In this document: piece by piece, positions 63,510 to 64,000 of the stretch | Layout of the letters: each line of letters starts with the position of its first letter | Position numbering within the stretch: position 1 is the first letter of the stretch | Source: Thermoanaerobacterium sp. CMT5567-10 | Lineage (GTDB): Bacteria; Bacillota; Thermoanaerobacteria; Thermoanaerobacterales; Thermoanaerobacteraceae | Direction: 5' to 3' | NCBI RefSeq assembly: GCF_030534315.2 | Contig: NZ_CP130558.2 | Span: 620,001-684,000 of the forward strand | DNA: 64,000 nt | Translations under genes and position numbers: made by a program | Notes under the pieces: generated by a model | Database searches by the model: none | What the model was told of the DNA's origin: nothing | Seen by the model: only the letters and a program-made list of their open reading frames with translations

Positions 63510-64000
63510 ATGAGTTCTCACCTACTAACGATATTTTTAAGACTTCATCGATATTTGAAACGAACTTAAATTCCATCTTTCTTTTAACACTTTGCGGTAT
63601 CTCGTCTAAATCTCTTTTATTATCTGCTGGTGCAATTATCTTTAGTATACCAGCCCTATGGGCAGCTAAAACTTTTTCCTTTAAGCCTCCAATAGGCAAT
63701 ACTTTACCGGTCAGTGTGATTTCACCTGTCATGGCTATATCGCCTCTTACCGGTACCCTTTTGATAGCTGAAACCATTGCTGTGACCATTGTAATGCCTG
63801 CAGACGGTCCGTCTTTTGGTATTGCACCTTCTGGCACATGTATGTGTATGTCCAGATCCTTATAAAAATCCTCATCTATTCCAAGCAAATCAGCATTTGC
63901 CCTTATATAGCTGAAACCTGCTTGTGCAGATTCTTTCATGACATCTCCCAACTGCCCTGTAAGCGTAAGTTTTCCTGTTCCAGGCATTGTAGTTGCTTCA
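63499..64000 (-). CDS. lon: ATP-dependent protease Lon, C-terminal part (truncated by the window)
   Basis: The last 167 residues of Lon are in view. [20 protein letters not shown] opens the proteolytic domain, [16 protein letters not shown] holds the catalytic Ser, and [14 protein letters not shown] the catalytic Lys. Lon removes damaged and regulatory proteins using ATP. The N-terminal and ATPase domains lie beyond the right edge. It overlaps engB by 11 bases, so the two are likely co-transcribed. Confidence 0.96.
   Translation of the reverse strand, partial: EATTMPGTGKLTLTGQLGDVMKESAQAGFSYIRANADLLGIDEDFYKDLDIHIHVPEGAIPKDGPSAGITMVTAMVSAIKRVPVRGDIAMTGEITLTGKVLPIGGLKEKVLAAHRAGILKIIAPADNKRDLDEIPQSVKRKMEFKFVSNIDEVLKISLVGENSYED

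Overview
The window is AT-rich, with strong Gram-positive Shine-Dalgarno sequences, many GTG and TTG starts, a c-di-AMP riboswitch on a Ktr potassium-transport operon, and an S-layer-type glycan cluster. This points to a Clostridia member of the Firmicutes. A thermophile of the Thermoanaerobacterium/Thermoanaerobacter kind is my best guess; that is inferred from gene content and style, not from a marker gene.

Positions 1-24,300 are a defence island, read almost entirely on the minus strand. It starts with toxin-antitoxin debris (a PIN-toxin remnant) and a HEPN-MNT pair. A compact type III-B CRISPR operon follows, in transcription order: CARF-HEPN effector, cmr4, cmr5, cmr6, cmr1, cmr2/cas10, cmr3, CARF-RelE effector. 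Cas10 keeps its GGDD cyclase motif, so cyclic oligoadenylate made by the complex could switch on two different ribonucleases. No CRISPR array, cas6, cas1 or cas2 is in view. Next come a TPR protein with a C-terminal HEPN motif paired with a polytopic membrane protein (a possible uncharacterised defence pair), then an IS3-like relic, then two giant genes: a 1283-aa coiled-coil protein and a 1619-aa DUF1998-type helicase, resembling a Druantia type III DruH/DruE pair. Two decayed fragments of a mannose-1-phosphate guanylyltransferase gene flank these two giant genes.

Positions 24,389-39,676 form a surface-glycan locus, probably for an S-layer glycoprotein glycan: a polyprenyl-phosphate sugar-1-phosphate transferase, rfbDBCA for dTDP-rhamnose, five glycosyltransferase genes (one fused to a methyltransferase), a small Ig-like anchored protein and the Wzm/Wzt ABC exporter. 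The DNA between about 33.4 and 35.8 kb looks less AT-rich than its neighbours, suggesting mosaic exchange. A Wzy_C-type O-antigen ligase with TPRs at 44.6-47.1 kb may be the matching glycan:protein transferase.

Positions 39,800-43,000 hold two Rpn/PD-(D/E)XK-type nuclease-like genes and a tandem copy of both with internal deletions, plus a repeated 41-bp intergenic element containing a Spo0A-box-like core.

The rest is mostly housekeeping: pdxST (vitamin B6), an NMT1/THI5-like ABC importer on the plus strand, nadE, an EamA exporter, a secreted YcdB/PepSY-like protein behind a hairpin that could hide its ribosome binding site, the complete F1Fo ATP synthase operon atpBEFHAGDC, ktrBA behind a c-di-AMP riboswitch and terminator, engB, and the 3' end of lon, which runs off the window.
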